This document shows, piece after piece, positions 21,867 through 33,344 of a DNA stretch of 64,000 bases (position 1 is its first letter; every line of letters begins with the position of its first letter). The stretch is from Macrocystis pyrifera (Eukaryota > Sar > Phaeophyceae > Laminariales > Laminariaceae): contig JASSKH010000029.1 of the NCBI GenBank assembly GCA_031763025.1, positions 8,972,571 through 9,036,570 on the forward strand. Direction: 5' to 3'. A model generated the notes under the pieces. The model did no database searches. It was not told the origin of the DNA and saw only the letters and a program-made list of their open reading frames with translations. Made by a program: the position numbers and the translations under genes.

Positions 21867-22228
21867 TTTCATATTTTTTATGTTCCGTCATCGCAACATG
21901 TTTCTGCAACGACGGGCGAGCGGGAGACAGGAACGGCCGCATGCGTTAATAGTTTTCCTAATTTATCTTGTGGGTGCATGCATATTGTATGGGTTTGTCT
22001 CAGCTTGGGAGGACCGTTGTTGCTGTCTCCATTAGGCAGAGAGATAGCAACAAGGTCTCTGGAATACTGAAACGTTCGGCTAATATACCCCACGGCTTCC
22101 AGCATGCTGTGCGGGCAGCTAAAGATGAACACTCTCGTATTTCCGCGTATATTCATGTGCTCACCAGCTGCTAGTTTGCCGACGTTCCCGTGTTCCACTG
22201 TCCGCGTTCTTCGTCTTATCTTGACATT

Positions 22229-22323
22229 CGCTTGCCATTTGCCTGTCTTCGTATCCGCTGCTGTCGCCGTACGCCGCTCGTCGATGTCGCGACGCGTGAC
22301 TCTACGTCGCTGCGAACGCGGCA
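22229..22323 (+). repeat. Direct repeat in element A, copy 2
   Basis: Matches 20075-20170. Confidence 0.7.
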
Positions 22324-23289
22324 TCTCTTGTTTTATGCTTGTTTGTTTTTTTCGTTTGTCTGTCTGTTTGACTGTTTGTTCATTCCTCGGATGGAGAGTG
22401 GATGTCCAGAGTGGTTGGGTCTGCGCCTATTGGGACCGTTGTTGCTGCCTCCCATGCTAAAGAGAGACGGCAACCAGGCCCCTCTAGGTCTGTGCCTTAG
22501 CCACGGGGCTTTTACCTGTTTGTCGTTCATTTTTATGTCGTTCGTCCGTTTGTTTCTTTGCTCCTCTGTTTGTTCTTGTTTGTTCTATTCGCTTTTATTG
22601 TTTGTTTGGTCGTTTGTTTTGCTTGTGTATTTGTTTCTTGCGAACCCGCTTGCCCGTGCATCCGCTCGCACTGACTGTGACCTTTACTGACACCCGCACT
22701 CCGTCGCATGTGTCCCGCAGTTTGATGCCGTCCCGTGTGCGCTGTGCGTGCGTGTCTATCGTGGTTATTTTAGTTCCTTATCACTACGTTCTTTTCTGTT
22801 CATTTTTTGGCGGGTGAAGGACACATCAAGGAAACTATTGCCCTGACATGTGTGTTATAGCCTGGACCTGACTGTTAGGCTCGCCAGTTGCCTGGACCTG
22901 ACTGTCAGGTTCTCAAGTTCTCTTTTTCTCCCGTTCGCGTCCTTTTTCGTTTCCACTCTCGTTGACGGGGGGAGGGCGACGCGTTCGTCGGAAGCCTGCA
23001 ACGGCATGAAGTCACCGAGATCAACCAAGTGGCTCAAATATCATCAACCCGGTATCCTTCACGCGAAGGCACCGGAACGATACCCATCTGGGTCAGCCTT
23101 GCCCCTGTTTCCGTTAGGCAGTAGGTGTCGCTCTATGAAAATACTTTAATGGCGATCTCAGACGGCAGAACCAGGTGTACGATTGCAGAGACCGCTACTG
23201 GCGAATACGCTACAGCAACCAGAACTGGGAGGAGCTGACCCGCTGCGAGATGGAGCAGTTGAAGAGCGGAAGCGATTATCGAGCATCAA

Positions 23290-23625
23290 GCGCAGTGGAC
23301 CGCTTCCTCGCTTCCCGTGCGCCGTTTCCTTTCTGTCTCGCTTGCCTGTACACCGTTCCCTCGCTTTTCCGCGCGCTGTTCCCTCTATACTCGGCGTACG
23401 CTATTGCCTCGCTTTCCCGTGTACCGCTCCCTTGCACCGATGTCTTGTCCGTGTGCCACTCCCTCGCTTCGACGCCGTGCGTTGTCTCGCCCCGGTGTCT
23501 TGCCCGTCCGCCGCTCGCTGCGACGCTCCCTCGCTCCGGCACCGTGCGTTCCCTCGCTCCGGTATTTCGTCCGTCCATCGCTCGCTTGCGCCCGTGCGCT
23601 GCTTTCTTGCCCCGATGCCTTGATC
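23290..23625 (+). repeat. Degenerate minisatellite in element A
   Basis: Imperfect units of roughly 25-30 bp are built on CCCTCGCTT-CCGTGCG and TTGCCCGTCCG. They sit between two related segments (about 23185-23270 and 23636-23700) that both contain an NW-EELT-like codon pattern. That pattern resembles the Y-DG-WEEL tail found at the end of some Ty3/gypsy polyproteins, and is the only hint of a coding ancestor in this element. Confidence 0.55.
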
Positions 23626-24520
23626 GTACGAGGTACTGCCCAACGACCAGAATTGGAAGGAGCTGACCAGCCGCTATACGGAGCAGTCGAAGACCTAAAG
23701 CGATACTGTGTGTTCGCCGAGGAGGCGAAGATCTTCGACTCCTGCCCTTCGTTGTTTTGTGTTTTTGTATGAAACGGTGGGGGTCCTGCCCGCAACAGCT
23801 GGTCGTTTTGGCGTGAAATTGTTAGGTATAGACTTGTGGGGTGTTGGATGTACGTTGTGACTGCGTGAATGTTTGTGTGTTTGGGTTGGGAAGAGGCGTA
23901 CTCTTCCGTGCCTGGTGGGGTTACAATTTCGTAGTTAAGTGATGTGAGGAGCAGTTCCAGACCGGCAGCGATAATGAGCGTTCGCCGAGGACACAAATAT
24001 CTCTGGTTCTGTTGTTCGAGGTTACGTGTTTTTGTGAGAGATTGAGAGGTACCTGCTTGTTACAGCCAGTCGGTCTGGCGTAGATTAGTTGGGTATTTTT
24101 GTATGGGGGTTTGCTATTCCGTGCCTGGTAGTGGGCTAACTTGTTTTGACGATTCGGCTTCCTCGTATGTTTTCATCCGATTTGGGGGACTCAAATCCCA
24201 CGGGTATTGACTTTTGGCCCGTTCAGAGAACGCAGAGATGGCGGTATAAGCTTAGGCGTTAGTGTACTGCGCTTATTCATTGTTGAAGAAGTGTGGTAGG
24301 ATGACTATAAACCATTGATTATTGGTCAGGCAGTCAAACTCGCAGTAAAAAGGCGGGGGTGAGGGTTTTTATCGGGGATTTCCCGCTGATGGCCCCTGCG
24401 TTTTCGGTTTGTTTTTGCCTATCGCCGAGATCATTATTTCTGTATAGAGCCTTGCGGTTCCTTACCCTTGGTTATAGTCAAAGATTGCCATAGCATATTG
24501 CTCAGTTATTCGCATTATGC

Positions 24521-24529
24521 TAGGGGGGA
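24521..24529 (+). promoter_or_regulatory. Polypurine tract of element A
   Basis: AGGGGGGA lies directly before the 3' LTR, the expected place for the plus-strand primer. Confidence 0.7.
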
Positions 24530-24982
24530 TGTTATGGTTTTAGACCGTTTCAGGAGTTACGACGACTTGCGTTTTTGTATCAGCAGGGGCCGCGTCATTT
24601 ACGGCCCCTCCCCCATTTGTGGATTGCCACTCTTTCTCTCTCTTCTTCGGCGGTCCTACGTGTTGCCTCGGTCATCGCTCTCGACCGGAGGCTCAAAGCA
24701 ATCAGTTTACCATCTACATACCTGGGAGACCTTCTCCCTAGCGTCAGAAGCACGCTCTACCCCTCTGGGACATGTGCGAGCCCACGTCTCGACTCGGTTG
24801 GATCGTGGCCAGACTTGAGGTTGGTCTTATTATTTGTATATTGTAGGCATGTGTTGTAATCCTGTTCTATCCTGTATCTGAAGCGGACTGTCAACGGCTG
24901 TCCTTCGAATAGGCTCATGCCCGTGCTGCTTGCCTCATCCTGACCCAAGACCTCATGACCTATACGCTCCCGATCCATAACA
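24530..24982 (+). repeat. 3' LTR of element A
   Basis: 453 bp, near-identical to 19078-19530. Confidence 0.9.
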
Positions 24983-26032
24983 TACACACAACAACAGGAA
25001 CATGTTTTGCTAACCTTTCGGTTGACTGTAATGGTCACACTGCTATTACTGCTCTCTGTAGGAGAAGCCCAGTAGCAACAGCAGCAGCACCATCACCAGC
25101 ATTATAGCAAGCAGCAGACAGTGCTTCGTACGATGATTGTGTGAACGACGTACATGTCGTGTATAGGCTTACACGCGAGGGAGCGATCGGTTCCATTTCT
25201 TGGGCGCGAAGCGAAAAAAACGAAAAAAATGCCCGCAGACTGCAGCAAGCCGGGGTGCCAGGTGCATAGCGGCCACTATGGTGACATCCACAAGCAACAG
25301 GTACTCGTAGGTGTAGTTGCTGACTGGTGGCCTCTCGGCTGCTGCGAGCATCGCACTGCTGCTTCACACCTGTTGTTGCTGCTCTCCTGCGGTCTACCAG
25401 GTATCTATTAGAAGACTATGTATAGGAAGCAGATTCTGAAAAAGAGCTCAGCAGCACTTAGTCTAAAAGAAATCAATTTGTGCGGTCAAATGTACACCAA
25501 ACACGTCAGGAGACATGTACGTATGTCAAGCAGAAGGCAATACATGCGCTGTCAAGGATGCAAGGCTAGGTGTTACAGACTGAAACCTAGTAGTGATGTC
25601 AGTCGAGGCATGTCCAGAGGTCAACGCAAAGTTGGTGTCTGCCAAGAAGTGAAAATTTCATCTATCTTTCTTGCTTTGTCACACACACAGCAAGCAGCAG
25701 CAGAGCATCTCCGGGACGCAAAAAAAAGAAAAGAAAAATGCAACAGCAACAGCAGCAGCAGCAGCAGCAGCAATGGCGTCATTTGATTGCTCAGCTCGGG
25801 AGAGGCTCCGATATAGAGCAATCATCTACCGTACAGCGCGGGTCTACCACCGTGCGTGGTGCCGCCTGTTGTTAATGCTGTAGTTAGTTGGGTGCTAGCA
25901 CGCTTTCTGCACTGCTGGCTTAGATGTCTACTGCTGCAGTCGCACTGCTGTGCACAACATATATCATGAAGATTACGTGAGACCGCACAACGTTAGAGAG
26001 AGATGTTTGTGGTGTGTTGTTGCGTGGTAATT
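24983..26032. other. Spacer after element A
   Basis: Rich in CAG/CTG words, with a (CAG)n run at about 25741-25772. Apart from the doubtful frame at 25418-25786 I see no gene. Confidence 0.4.
25418..25786 (+). CDS. Uncertain short protein with a FLYWCH-like Cys pattern
   Basis: The 122-residue frame opens MYRKQILKKSS. Its middle, RRQYMRCQGCKARCYRLK, recalls the WRC...CxAR core of FLYWCH zinc fingers, which occur in Mutator-like transposases and some host proteins. The conserved aromatic and the following histidine are not evident. The C-terminus is a poly-Ser/Asn run encoded by (CAG)n and (AGC)n repeats at 25740-25772, a sign of microsatellite read-through. The composition of the first 80 residues is not obviously repeat-driven, which is why I list it. 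It could equally be chance. Confidence 0.2.
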   Translation: MYRKQILKKSSAALSLKEINLCGQMYTKHVRRHVRMSSRRQYMRCQGCKARCYRLKPSSDVSRGMSRGQRKVGVCQEVKISSIFLALSHTQQAAAEHLRDAKKRKEKCNSNSSSSSSSNGVI

Positions 26033-26235
26033 GATCCCAGGCTCAAACATAACCAACTAGCCACATCAGTAGAGCGGAGACCAACGCGCAATGCCATGTG
26101 GAACACAGCACAACATAATAAACAGACGATACAGCAGCAGGGCAAAGAGTGAGCTTGCCTGGATCCCAGGCTCAAATATAACCAACTAGCCACAGCAGTA
26201 CATACAGCGGAGACCAACGCGCAATGCCATGTGGA
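26033..26235 (+). repeat. Direct repeat pair, about 70 bp
   Basis: 26033-26102 and 26162-26235 share GATCCCAGGCTCAAA, ATAACCAACTAGCCACA and GACCAACGCGCAATGCCATG. Confidence 0.8.
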
Positions 26236-26390
26236 TTTTTTCCACACGCGCACGGGGCTGCCCGCTTCTGGTGCTGGTGCTGGTGCTGCTACTTGCTCCT
26301 GTTGGACGGCAGGGTAGCGCTGTAGGCAGCTGGGGGTAAGCACACTCTTTGCGCTGCTGCTGTATCGTCTGTTTATTATGCTGTGCTCAA
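26104..26390. repeat. Inverted repeat with 52-bp arms
   Basis: Arm 26104-26156 and arm 26338-26390 are reverse complements around ATAATAAACAGACGATACAG. The loop is about 180 nt. Confidence 0.75.
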
Positions 26391-26442
26391 GTTCAGACGC
26401 AAACAAAACCGATAGCGGTACAAATGAGGAGGCAAAAATATT

Positions 26443-28082
26443 CAGGGCTTTTCGCGGGCCAGGTCAAATCTCACGGGTCGGGTTTAGTCGGGTCGGGTCA
26501 GCTGACACGACCCGACCCGCGAGATTTTGAAAGCCTCTCGATCCGACCGGACCCGACCCGCGAGGTATAAAAACTTGTTGACCCGACCCGACCCGCGAGG
26601 TTTAAAAACTTGTTGACCTGACCCGACCCGACCCGTGAGATTTGAAAATATCCTGACCCGACCCGACCCGACCCGACCCGACACCTTCGGATTGACCCGT
26701 AACACACGGGTTTCATGCGGGTCGGGTCACCTTGATTGACCCGCGAGACTATTTGTCTTGACCCGCACGTCCGACCTGCGGATCCGGCCCGTGGGTCGAC
26801 ACTTCAAAAACGATTCAATATTCATTTTTGTGCCCACAAGCGATATTATATGTGGCCTGGCTGTACTGGGTATATATCAGGGTTTTTCGCGGTTCAGGTC
26901 AAATCTCACGGGTTGGGTCGGGTCGGGTCGGGTCAGCTGACCCGACCCGATCCGCGAGATTTTGAAAGCCTCTTGACCCGACCCGACACGACCCACGAGA
27001 TTTAAAAAGTTGTTGACCCGACCCGACCCGACCCGTGAGATTTGAAAATATCCTGCCCGGACCTGACCCGACCCGCGAGATTTCCAAACCTCCTGACCCG
27101 ACCCGACCCGACCCGCCGCCTTCGGATTGACCCGTGAGACACGGGGTTTTCTGCGGGTCGGGTTACCTTGACCCGTGAGACTATTTATCTTGACCCGCAC
27201 GTCTGACCGGTTAATCCGGCCCGTGGGTCGACACTTCAAAAACAGTTATTATTCATTTTTGTGCCCACAAGCGATATGTGGCCTGGCTGTAGGCATGCGC
27301 ATATGGATTTAACAGTGTTTTAATGTGTGAAAAAGATACCAAAGGAGTTTTATTGAGAGCATTTGTACGATAAAAGCCTTGAGGTAAGAGAGCGGGAAGT
27401 GCTTTGAGTGTCGGATCCGCGGGCCGGATGCGCGGGCCCGACCCGCGGGTCAGCAGAAAAGAACTCGCGGGTCACGCTGGGCCGACCGACCCGCGAGTGA
27501 CCCGTTTCTGTCGGGTAATGACCTGACCCGACCCGTGAGCTTTTCTTTACCTCTTGACCCGACCCGACCCGACCCGACCGGACCCGACCCGTGACATTTT
27601 GAACACCCCGTGACCCGCGAAAAGCCCTGGTATATATGAATGCGGGCATGCATAGTATATGGATTTGGCAGTGTTTTAATGTTTGAATAATAAGATACCA
27701 AGGGGTATCATTGAGTATATTTGTAAGAGAAAAAATATCTGTATAAGAGAGTGGGAAATGTTTGGAGTGTCGGATCCGCGGGCCGGATGCACGGGTCCGA
27801 CCCGCGGGGTCAGCAGAGAAGAACTCGCGGGTCACGCTGGCCCGACCCGCGAGTGACCCGTTTCTCGCGGGTCATGACCTGACCCGACCTGTGAGATTTT
27901 CATCACGCCTTGGCCCGACCCGACCCGAGATCCGTGAGATTTGAAAAACTCTTGACCCGAACCGACCCGACCCGTGACATTTGAAAACCTCTTGACCCGA
28001 CCCAACCCGACCCGTGAGATTTTGAACACTTTCTGACCCGACCCGACCCGACCCGTGACATTTTGAACACCCCGTGACCCTG
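26443..28082. mobile_element. Older hAT miniature element (outer), interrupted
   Basis: It begins CAGGGCTTTTCGCGGG and ends GTGACCCTG, flanked by AAAAATAT on both sides (one extra T at the left junction). Inside both ends are dense arrays of GACCCG. CAGGG termini, an 8-bp duplication and subterminal arrays fit hAT. Without its insert it is about 880 bp. No transposase frame is present; the Gly-Ser-Arg-Val frames here are simply the GACCCG array read in triplets. Confidence 0.75.
26878..27629. mobile_element. Younger hAT miniature element (inner), nested in its own family
   Basis: 752 bp from CAGGGTTTTTCGCGG to CCGCGAAAAGCCCTG, flanked by a perfect 8-bp duplication GTATATAT (26870-26877, 27630-27637). 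The left half matches 26443-26870 and the right half matches 27645-28082, so it is the same family as the element it sits in. Confidence 0.85.
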
Positions 28083-28103
28083 AAAAATATGACATTTCAC
28101 AGG

Positions 28104-28385
28104 TACGTACGTACGTACAAAATAAAAGGTCTCTCGAGGAGCTGAAACCGGGGAAATCGTCTTATCCACTCCCGCCGGGAAAAAAAGTTTGGGCGCCCGC
28201 CACGCGCTCCAGAGTGCACGGATCGCGCCGAGACCTCGACCAGTGTGTCCGGTTAGGCTTCCCGTGTCGGAGTATTTAATTTGGTATTCTGCCGAAAATT
28301 GATTTTTTATTGTATCAATGTCGAAGAGAAAAGTTGGCAAAAGTACGAAAATTTGACAAAAACATACATACACATATACATACGT
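28104..28385 (+). repeat. Dispersed repeat J, copy 2
   Basis: Matches 18808-19050. It starts 14 bp after the hAT element and its duplication. Confidence 0.7.
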
Positions 28386-30163
28386 ACCTGGCGTGTCTTT
28401 TGTACTCGTAAGGAACCCAGAACTCTGACATTTTCGGCCATGACGCGACGGGTGCTCAACTCTTTCGTAACTATACCGCTCAGTTCCGTTTGGGGGACAA
28501 ACCACTGACATTCTCACTAACTACGTAGTTTACACCCACAACGGGACTGACTGCAGTTAGTCCTAATAATAGAAGTACAAGTTGACTTCTCACTCTTTCA
28601 TCTCTGGGCAGATTTTCACATACCGTGCATAGCAGATAGATATATAATAGGATCTTTGCTGCAATGACCAGACGGACGACTTACTTGAATCATTTCATTG
28701 AACCTCGGGTCCTTTACGTTTTTTTTAATTTTTTTTTATAAATTTTGAAATACGTCAGCTCTGAGTTCGACTGATTACATAGCTGTGTGATAGTTGATAC
28801 TCAGCTTTGCAAGCTGCGTTTATAGAAGTACCAGGTACGTGCATCAATTACCACCGACGTCATAGGAAGAGGCAATTTCAGTAGATCCATTTTTCAGCCA
28901 ATCGCTCGGTGCCACTGGAGATAAATAAAGCACAAACACTGCACAATGATTTCCAGCTCGGAGCAGAGTAGGAGCTGGGACAGAAGACAACCACCTGGAC
29001 AAAACGAAGGGATATCGTGATTTCCCAGACGCGGCAGGGCCCAGATACAGGTGTGTGTGTGGTTTCCAATGCCCCGCGATGCTTCCTCTCCCGGCTGTCG
29101 TTGTAGGCTGTTGTTCTGTTGTAGGCGGGGCATGCATGCAGCAGGAATATTGCACTGCTGTAGGGTACCAGGTATTATTGTCTAATAATAACAGCACTGA
29201 CTGTGCTATATCCGAAAATGTATCCAGAGAAAACGACCCTCGGCCATTCTCTCACGTGACAAACATTTCATACAGCAGTAGTAGCAGGCGCGTGGACAAG
29301 CGAAACAGCATGCTGCCGTGTGTATTTTTATATTTTGTCATCGCTACGTTGCCGGCTCTGGCCCGAAAGTTGCACTCGGCCTCCAACATTATTATAGTAG
29401 TCGTAGAAGTAGCAGATGTACCCTAGAACCGAACACACTCACCTATCACGCTTGCCTTTCGGTCCCCACGTTTTCGTGCCGTCGTTCTATACCTTCGTGC
29501 TGTATCTTCCTACTGCTGCTTGTGTCTGCGATACGTACTTGTACTCGATGCATACCCGTCTCATACTAGCACGGGTAACTACTCCCACTCTGAACGACTG
29601 AGTTGACTGGCACTACTACAAGGTAGATACTGCTGTCGTAGCACTCGAACCGCAATGCGTCACGTCATGCTTCTTGTAGAGTACCAGTATATGTCGCTGT
29701 TCTTGTTAAACTTGTTAAACACACACCACATCAAACATACATGCTCCCGGCTGGGCCCCAGTCCCACGGCAACCTATTTCCCACGATCAAACACACGGCG
29801 GTCGCTTGTTGGCCGCACTGGCCGCACTGCATATTATTCAAGGGTCGGCGACGGCAACTCAGGGTTCGGCCAATTTTGGATGAGCAAGTGGTAATTTGTC
29901 GTTATTTAACAGTCGCTGGCCGCTGATACTACGAGCAGGGCTGTAAGTGGGCTGGACTTTACGGCTACTGCTGTTGTACCTGGCAAATATTTTAGTGATT
30001 TAGTAGGGTGTCGCCAACTAATCGATTGTTTCGTTTTTCGTATTCCTGTTAAAATACTTCCGAAAATTCAGAGGCGCGTACTAGTAAGATAAAAAAAATC
30101 TTGAAGAAAAAATATCAGGAAAACTACCGCACGCAACTACTGCTGTACTAGATATCCAACAGC
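28386..30163. other. Spacer without a supported gene
   Basis: Motif E copy 3 lies at 28735-28819. Otherwise it is unremarkable, with several TACTGCTGTA and TACCAGGTA words. The frames here are short and show no family motifs. Confidence 0.4.
28735..28819 (+). repeat. Dispersed motif E, copy 3
   Basis: Same block as 5230-5292, with the extended left flank of the 8700-8778 copy. Confidence 0.65.
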
Positions 30164-30477
30164 CGGCGTCCCCGGTGGCTTGGTAGGTGGTCCGCGTGGC
30201 TATCAAGATCAATTTCATGGGTTCAAATCTCACCGAGTGCATGCTCGTAGGGACTTTTTCTTGCATAAAAAATTGATAAGCGGAAACCGCGAGAGCGTGA
30301 GTTAGCTACATTCGATGAAAATCGACGAGCAGGGGGAATGCTGAACCCTATGCGCGACAAAAAAGAAAGGCACGTACCGGGGCGGAGAAGGGACGACACC
30401 TGTGACCACGGCTTGTCCAGAAGATCGTCGAGGGTAAAAACCTCCTACGAGTGGGCTGGAAAGTAAAAGTGATGATG

Positions 30478-30507
<30 letters not shown>
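30164..30507 (+). mobile_element. tRNA-derived SINE, copy 1
   Basis: 344 bp ending in about 28 A. The first 75 nt are tRNA-like: an A box near TGGCTTGGTAGG (30175) and a B box GGTTCAAATCT (about 30218), with a T-arm-like stem. The body carries ATTCGATGAAAATCGACG and GGCACGTACCGGGGCGG. Flanks ACTAGATATC (about 30147) and ACTAGTATC (30508) look like an imperfect target duplication. Transcription by Pol III from the internal promoter and use of a LINE's machinery are expected for the class; no LINE was seen in the window. Confidence 0.8.
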
Positions 30508-30509
<2 letters not shown>

Positions 30510-31111
30510 AGTATCTTGGAGGGGACGCTGGCACTCAAGCGTCTCCTGGTTCTCGGGTTTCCGGTCAATCTAGTCTCTAGATGTTTATCGGAACAGAAAT
30601 AAAACATCGTTATATCCTAACACGCTGCGCTTAGAACGTCGACTAGTTCGTGCTCACCGGAGAGCGACGGCGACTTGTTTGAGGTTCACCACAGCAGCTT
30701 GTGTTCGTCTCGGGTTTGATCCCCCGCAGATTCTCAACAGAAGCCTACACCTCGACCAAGAGGTGCTCCGGTGGCCGAAATCGGTCGAAATTTGGGGTAC
30801 ACAAAATGAGACATTTTGCACTCTACTTGCCGACAGTTACAGCTCGTAACAGGAAACTACAGCTAGCTCGCGAAATTGAGAGATGCTCATCGTGGGGTCT
30901 GTGAGGGCGTCGGGTGCGCCAGATGGCAGTCGTAGGAAGCGACAAATGATTCTCACGAGGTGTTTTCGTGTATTCGAAGTTGCGAGCGAGCAGCACATTA
31001 AGCTCGCGAAAACGCTAAAACGTTTCCTTTCACGCAACGGAGCATAGCACAATGGCTATATCAACGATCAGGAAAGGGCCTTCACTAGAAGACTGCTATT
31101 TTCCAGGAGGA
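30508..31111. other. Spacer between the two SINE copies
   Basis: About 600 bp with no gene or shared repeat recognised. Confidence 0.45.
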
Positions 31112-31474
31112 TTTTTTTTTTTTTTTTTCAGCCATCACTTTTACTTTCCAGCCCTACGTACTCGTAGGAGGTTTTACCCTCAGCGGTCTTCTTCTGGACA
31201 AGTCGTGGTCACAGGTGTATTCCCTTCTCCCCCCCGGTACGTGCCTTGATTTTTTGTCGCGCATAAGGTTCATTCAGCATTCAGCATTCCCACCGCGCGT
31301 CGATTTTCATCGAATGTAGCTACGTAGCTTACGCTCTCGCGCTTTTCGCTACGAGTAATAATTTTTTTATGCAATAAAAAGTCCTTACGAACGAGCATGC
31401 ACTCGGTGAGACTCGACCCCAAGAAATGATCTTGATGGGCACGCGGACCACCTACCAAGCCACCGGTGACGCCG
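31112..31474 (-). mobile_element. tRNA-derived SINE, copy 2, inverted
   Basis: Reverse complement of copy 1 over its full length: poly-T of 17 at 31112-31128, body, then the tRNA-like head ending at about 31474. The B box on the minus strand is GGGTCGAGTCT. It differs from copy 1 by many substitutions and small indels, so neither is recent relative to the other. Confidence 0.8.
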
Positions 31475-33340
31475 ATATGCCTCTTAGGGGATCGTCGTCG
31501 AAGATGCTTATGGGCGCAAAACCACGTTCCCATCGTGGGTAGTAAGTTATTCGGCCCCAAAAATTGCAAAAATGGGCGAAAACGCTCAGGATTCTCATAT
31601 ATTTGCGTTAACCATTCTGCAACCTGGAAGTAGGATACTGGTTGTTAATCCTTTACTCTAATTCTTCTTGCAACTCCCCGACCATCTAGGGATATCAAAC
31701 CCCCGCTGCTCGTACCCCCAAGAATAGAGTACTACGGTAGATGGTCTTCTTCCTCACTACTGTGTCAACTCTTCCCAGGCCTAGTTCAACCAACTGCATC
31801 TGTTGCCTACCGCCTCTGTCCAAGCATGCCAACGAATCAATCCCTCTCCACAAATCCTTGATTTCCTCCGTTCAATCTTCTACGTCGTATGCATATGTGA
31901 CCGAAACGCCTACGCTCGGGTACTTGGCGACGCATTGCCAATTTCCCTTTAATATTGCAGTGAATGTCTAGTAATCGTCGGCAACTTCAAGTACAATTCA
32001 CAGCTACCAGTTCTTTTGATCACCTCTTTAAACACCTTAGGATTTGGTGCGTGGGTTCCAAGTCATACAACTGTAGCTATCGTAGCGTGGGTTCCAGTTG
32101 TCAGGGAGCCCCTTGCCCCTTGTCCGTTGGCTCGCGCTCTCTCTTTTTCGTGGACTTAGTCTACCTGCAAACACCGCCAACAGAAGGACTGCCACAGGCA
32201 TTGAGCTGAACGACCTTACATTACTCGGCTGTATCGTTCAATGCCGAAACGGATACCCTACGCCACTCCCAGCAGTTTGTGCACCAAACCACGAGTCAGG
32301 AGTGCAAGGATGCTTACCCTGTAAAAATTGTCAAGTATTACGCACCGAGATGTGTGGATCGAAAAAGCCGGTTTCCGAACGGAGACAAATCGGGGGCTTC
32401 CTGCGTACCGTGGAAAACACTTTTTTTTCGATCTGTTTTCATCTCTACTTTTTGGATCGAGCAATTTGATGCAAAAATCCAGCCGGAACACATGTAAGAT
32501 GATTTCTATAAACAATTATTTATTTAGCCCACCGAATACCTCTGGCCCTGCCACAAGAACTCGATCACACCTCACAGCAACAGTCTAGACGCTCCGGGTG
32601 ATGGCTAGACTGCTGTGCTGCTGCCGCTGCTCACAGCGCACCGTCTACAGGGTGCACCTCCCAGAACCTGCGAGCAGGACACGAACCAGTATATAACCCT
32701 TTTCTGATATGTCCTCAGAATGAGGTTAATAAACTACGACCTCAATCCGACTTACTGCAGCGAATATGGCCAGACGCAACCCGGTGATTTTGTGTGTGGA
32801 TAACAAATTGGATACTTCGTCCCTTTCAATCCGAAGGCATCAGGAAATGATAACCAGCGTTGTTATTTATTAATAATCAAAACAGCAAATCATTTGCGGG
32901 CCGATGAGCAATGGAGAATATACTGAACTTGGTACACGTTTGTTTGAGTGCTCGACCCCAATATCTGCATGTACTTGTGCGAAGACACCAAAACTTGGTT
33001 CATAAGCGACTACGAGTACTTTTATTCTCCTGTTCAGGCTTCTACCAGTTTTTTTTTCAATGTTCGACATCGGCTTTTTCGCCGAATTCGAATTAACGCC
33101 GACTATTGAAGAGGCAACATGTGAGAGAAATATTGCGAAGTAGCTCGACATCTAAGTACGGGCTTGTTTTCGAGCGACCGACAGCTTCACGTATTATTAT
33201 CGCCAAATATTGATTCCCCGCGGACCAGACTCGAGCTGCCCTCCAGATAAGCATATTTCGAGTAGGGTACTCCACGGAGGGGCCGTGGACCCATCGCGAG
33301 AAGTGCATGGCTGGTTGCCTCGGTATATCGCTTTAAAAAA
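31475..33340. other. Stretch without a supported gene or repeat
   Basis: Balanced composition, with no copy elsewhere in the window. Frames up to 123 codons occur (32098-32469 +, 31741-31971 +, 32870-33151 -). None shows a recognisable motif, start context or splice pattern that would justify a call. Confidence 0.4.
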
Positions 33341-33344
33341 AAAA

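Larger units (their letters stand above)
19078..24982 (+). mobile_element. Young LTR retroelement A with no recognisable pol (LARD-like)
   Basis: Two 453-bp LTRs (19078-19530, 24530-24982), TGTTA...TAACA, differ at only two positions, so insertion was recent; no rate is known for this lineage, so I give no date. A primer-binding site follows the 5' LTR directly, and a purine tract AGGGGGGA precedes the 3' LTR. The termini look whole. The 5-kb interior shows no protease, reverse transcriptase, RNase H or integrase motif in any frame; it is filled with tandem and hairpin repeats. That is the architecture of a large retrotransposon derivative mobilised in trans. No clean target duplication is seen (TATA/TACA at best), which could mean inter-element recombination. 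Confidence 0.85.

Noticed and set aside
21595-22035. 146-codon frame with a 23-residue repeat as a gag-like protein of element A
   Set aside because: The residues are hydrophobic and Cys-rich, unlike a gag, and the repeat is a recent 69-bp tandem expansion.
26484-28517. Long minus-strand frames rich in Gly-Ser-Arg-Val
   Set aside because: They follow the GACCCG array of the hAT elements in triplets, and the 204-codon one crosses from the array into repeat J.
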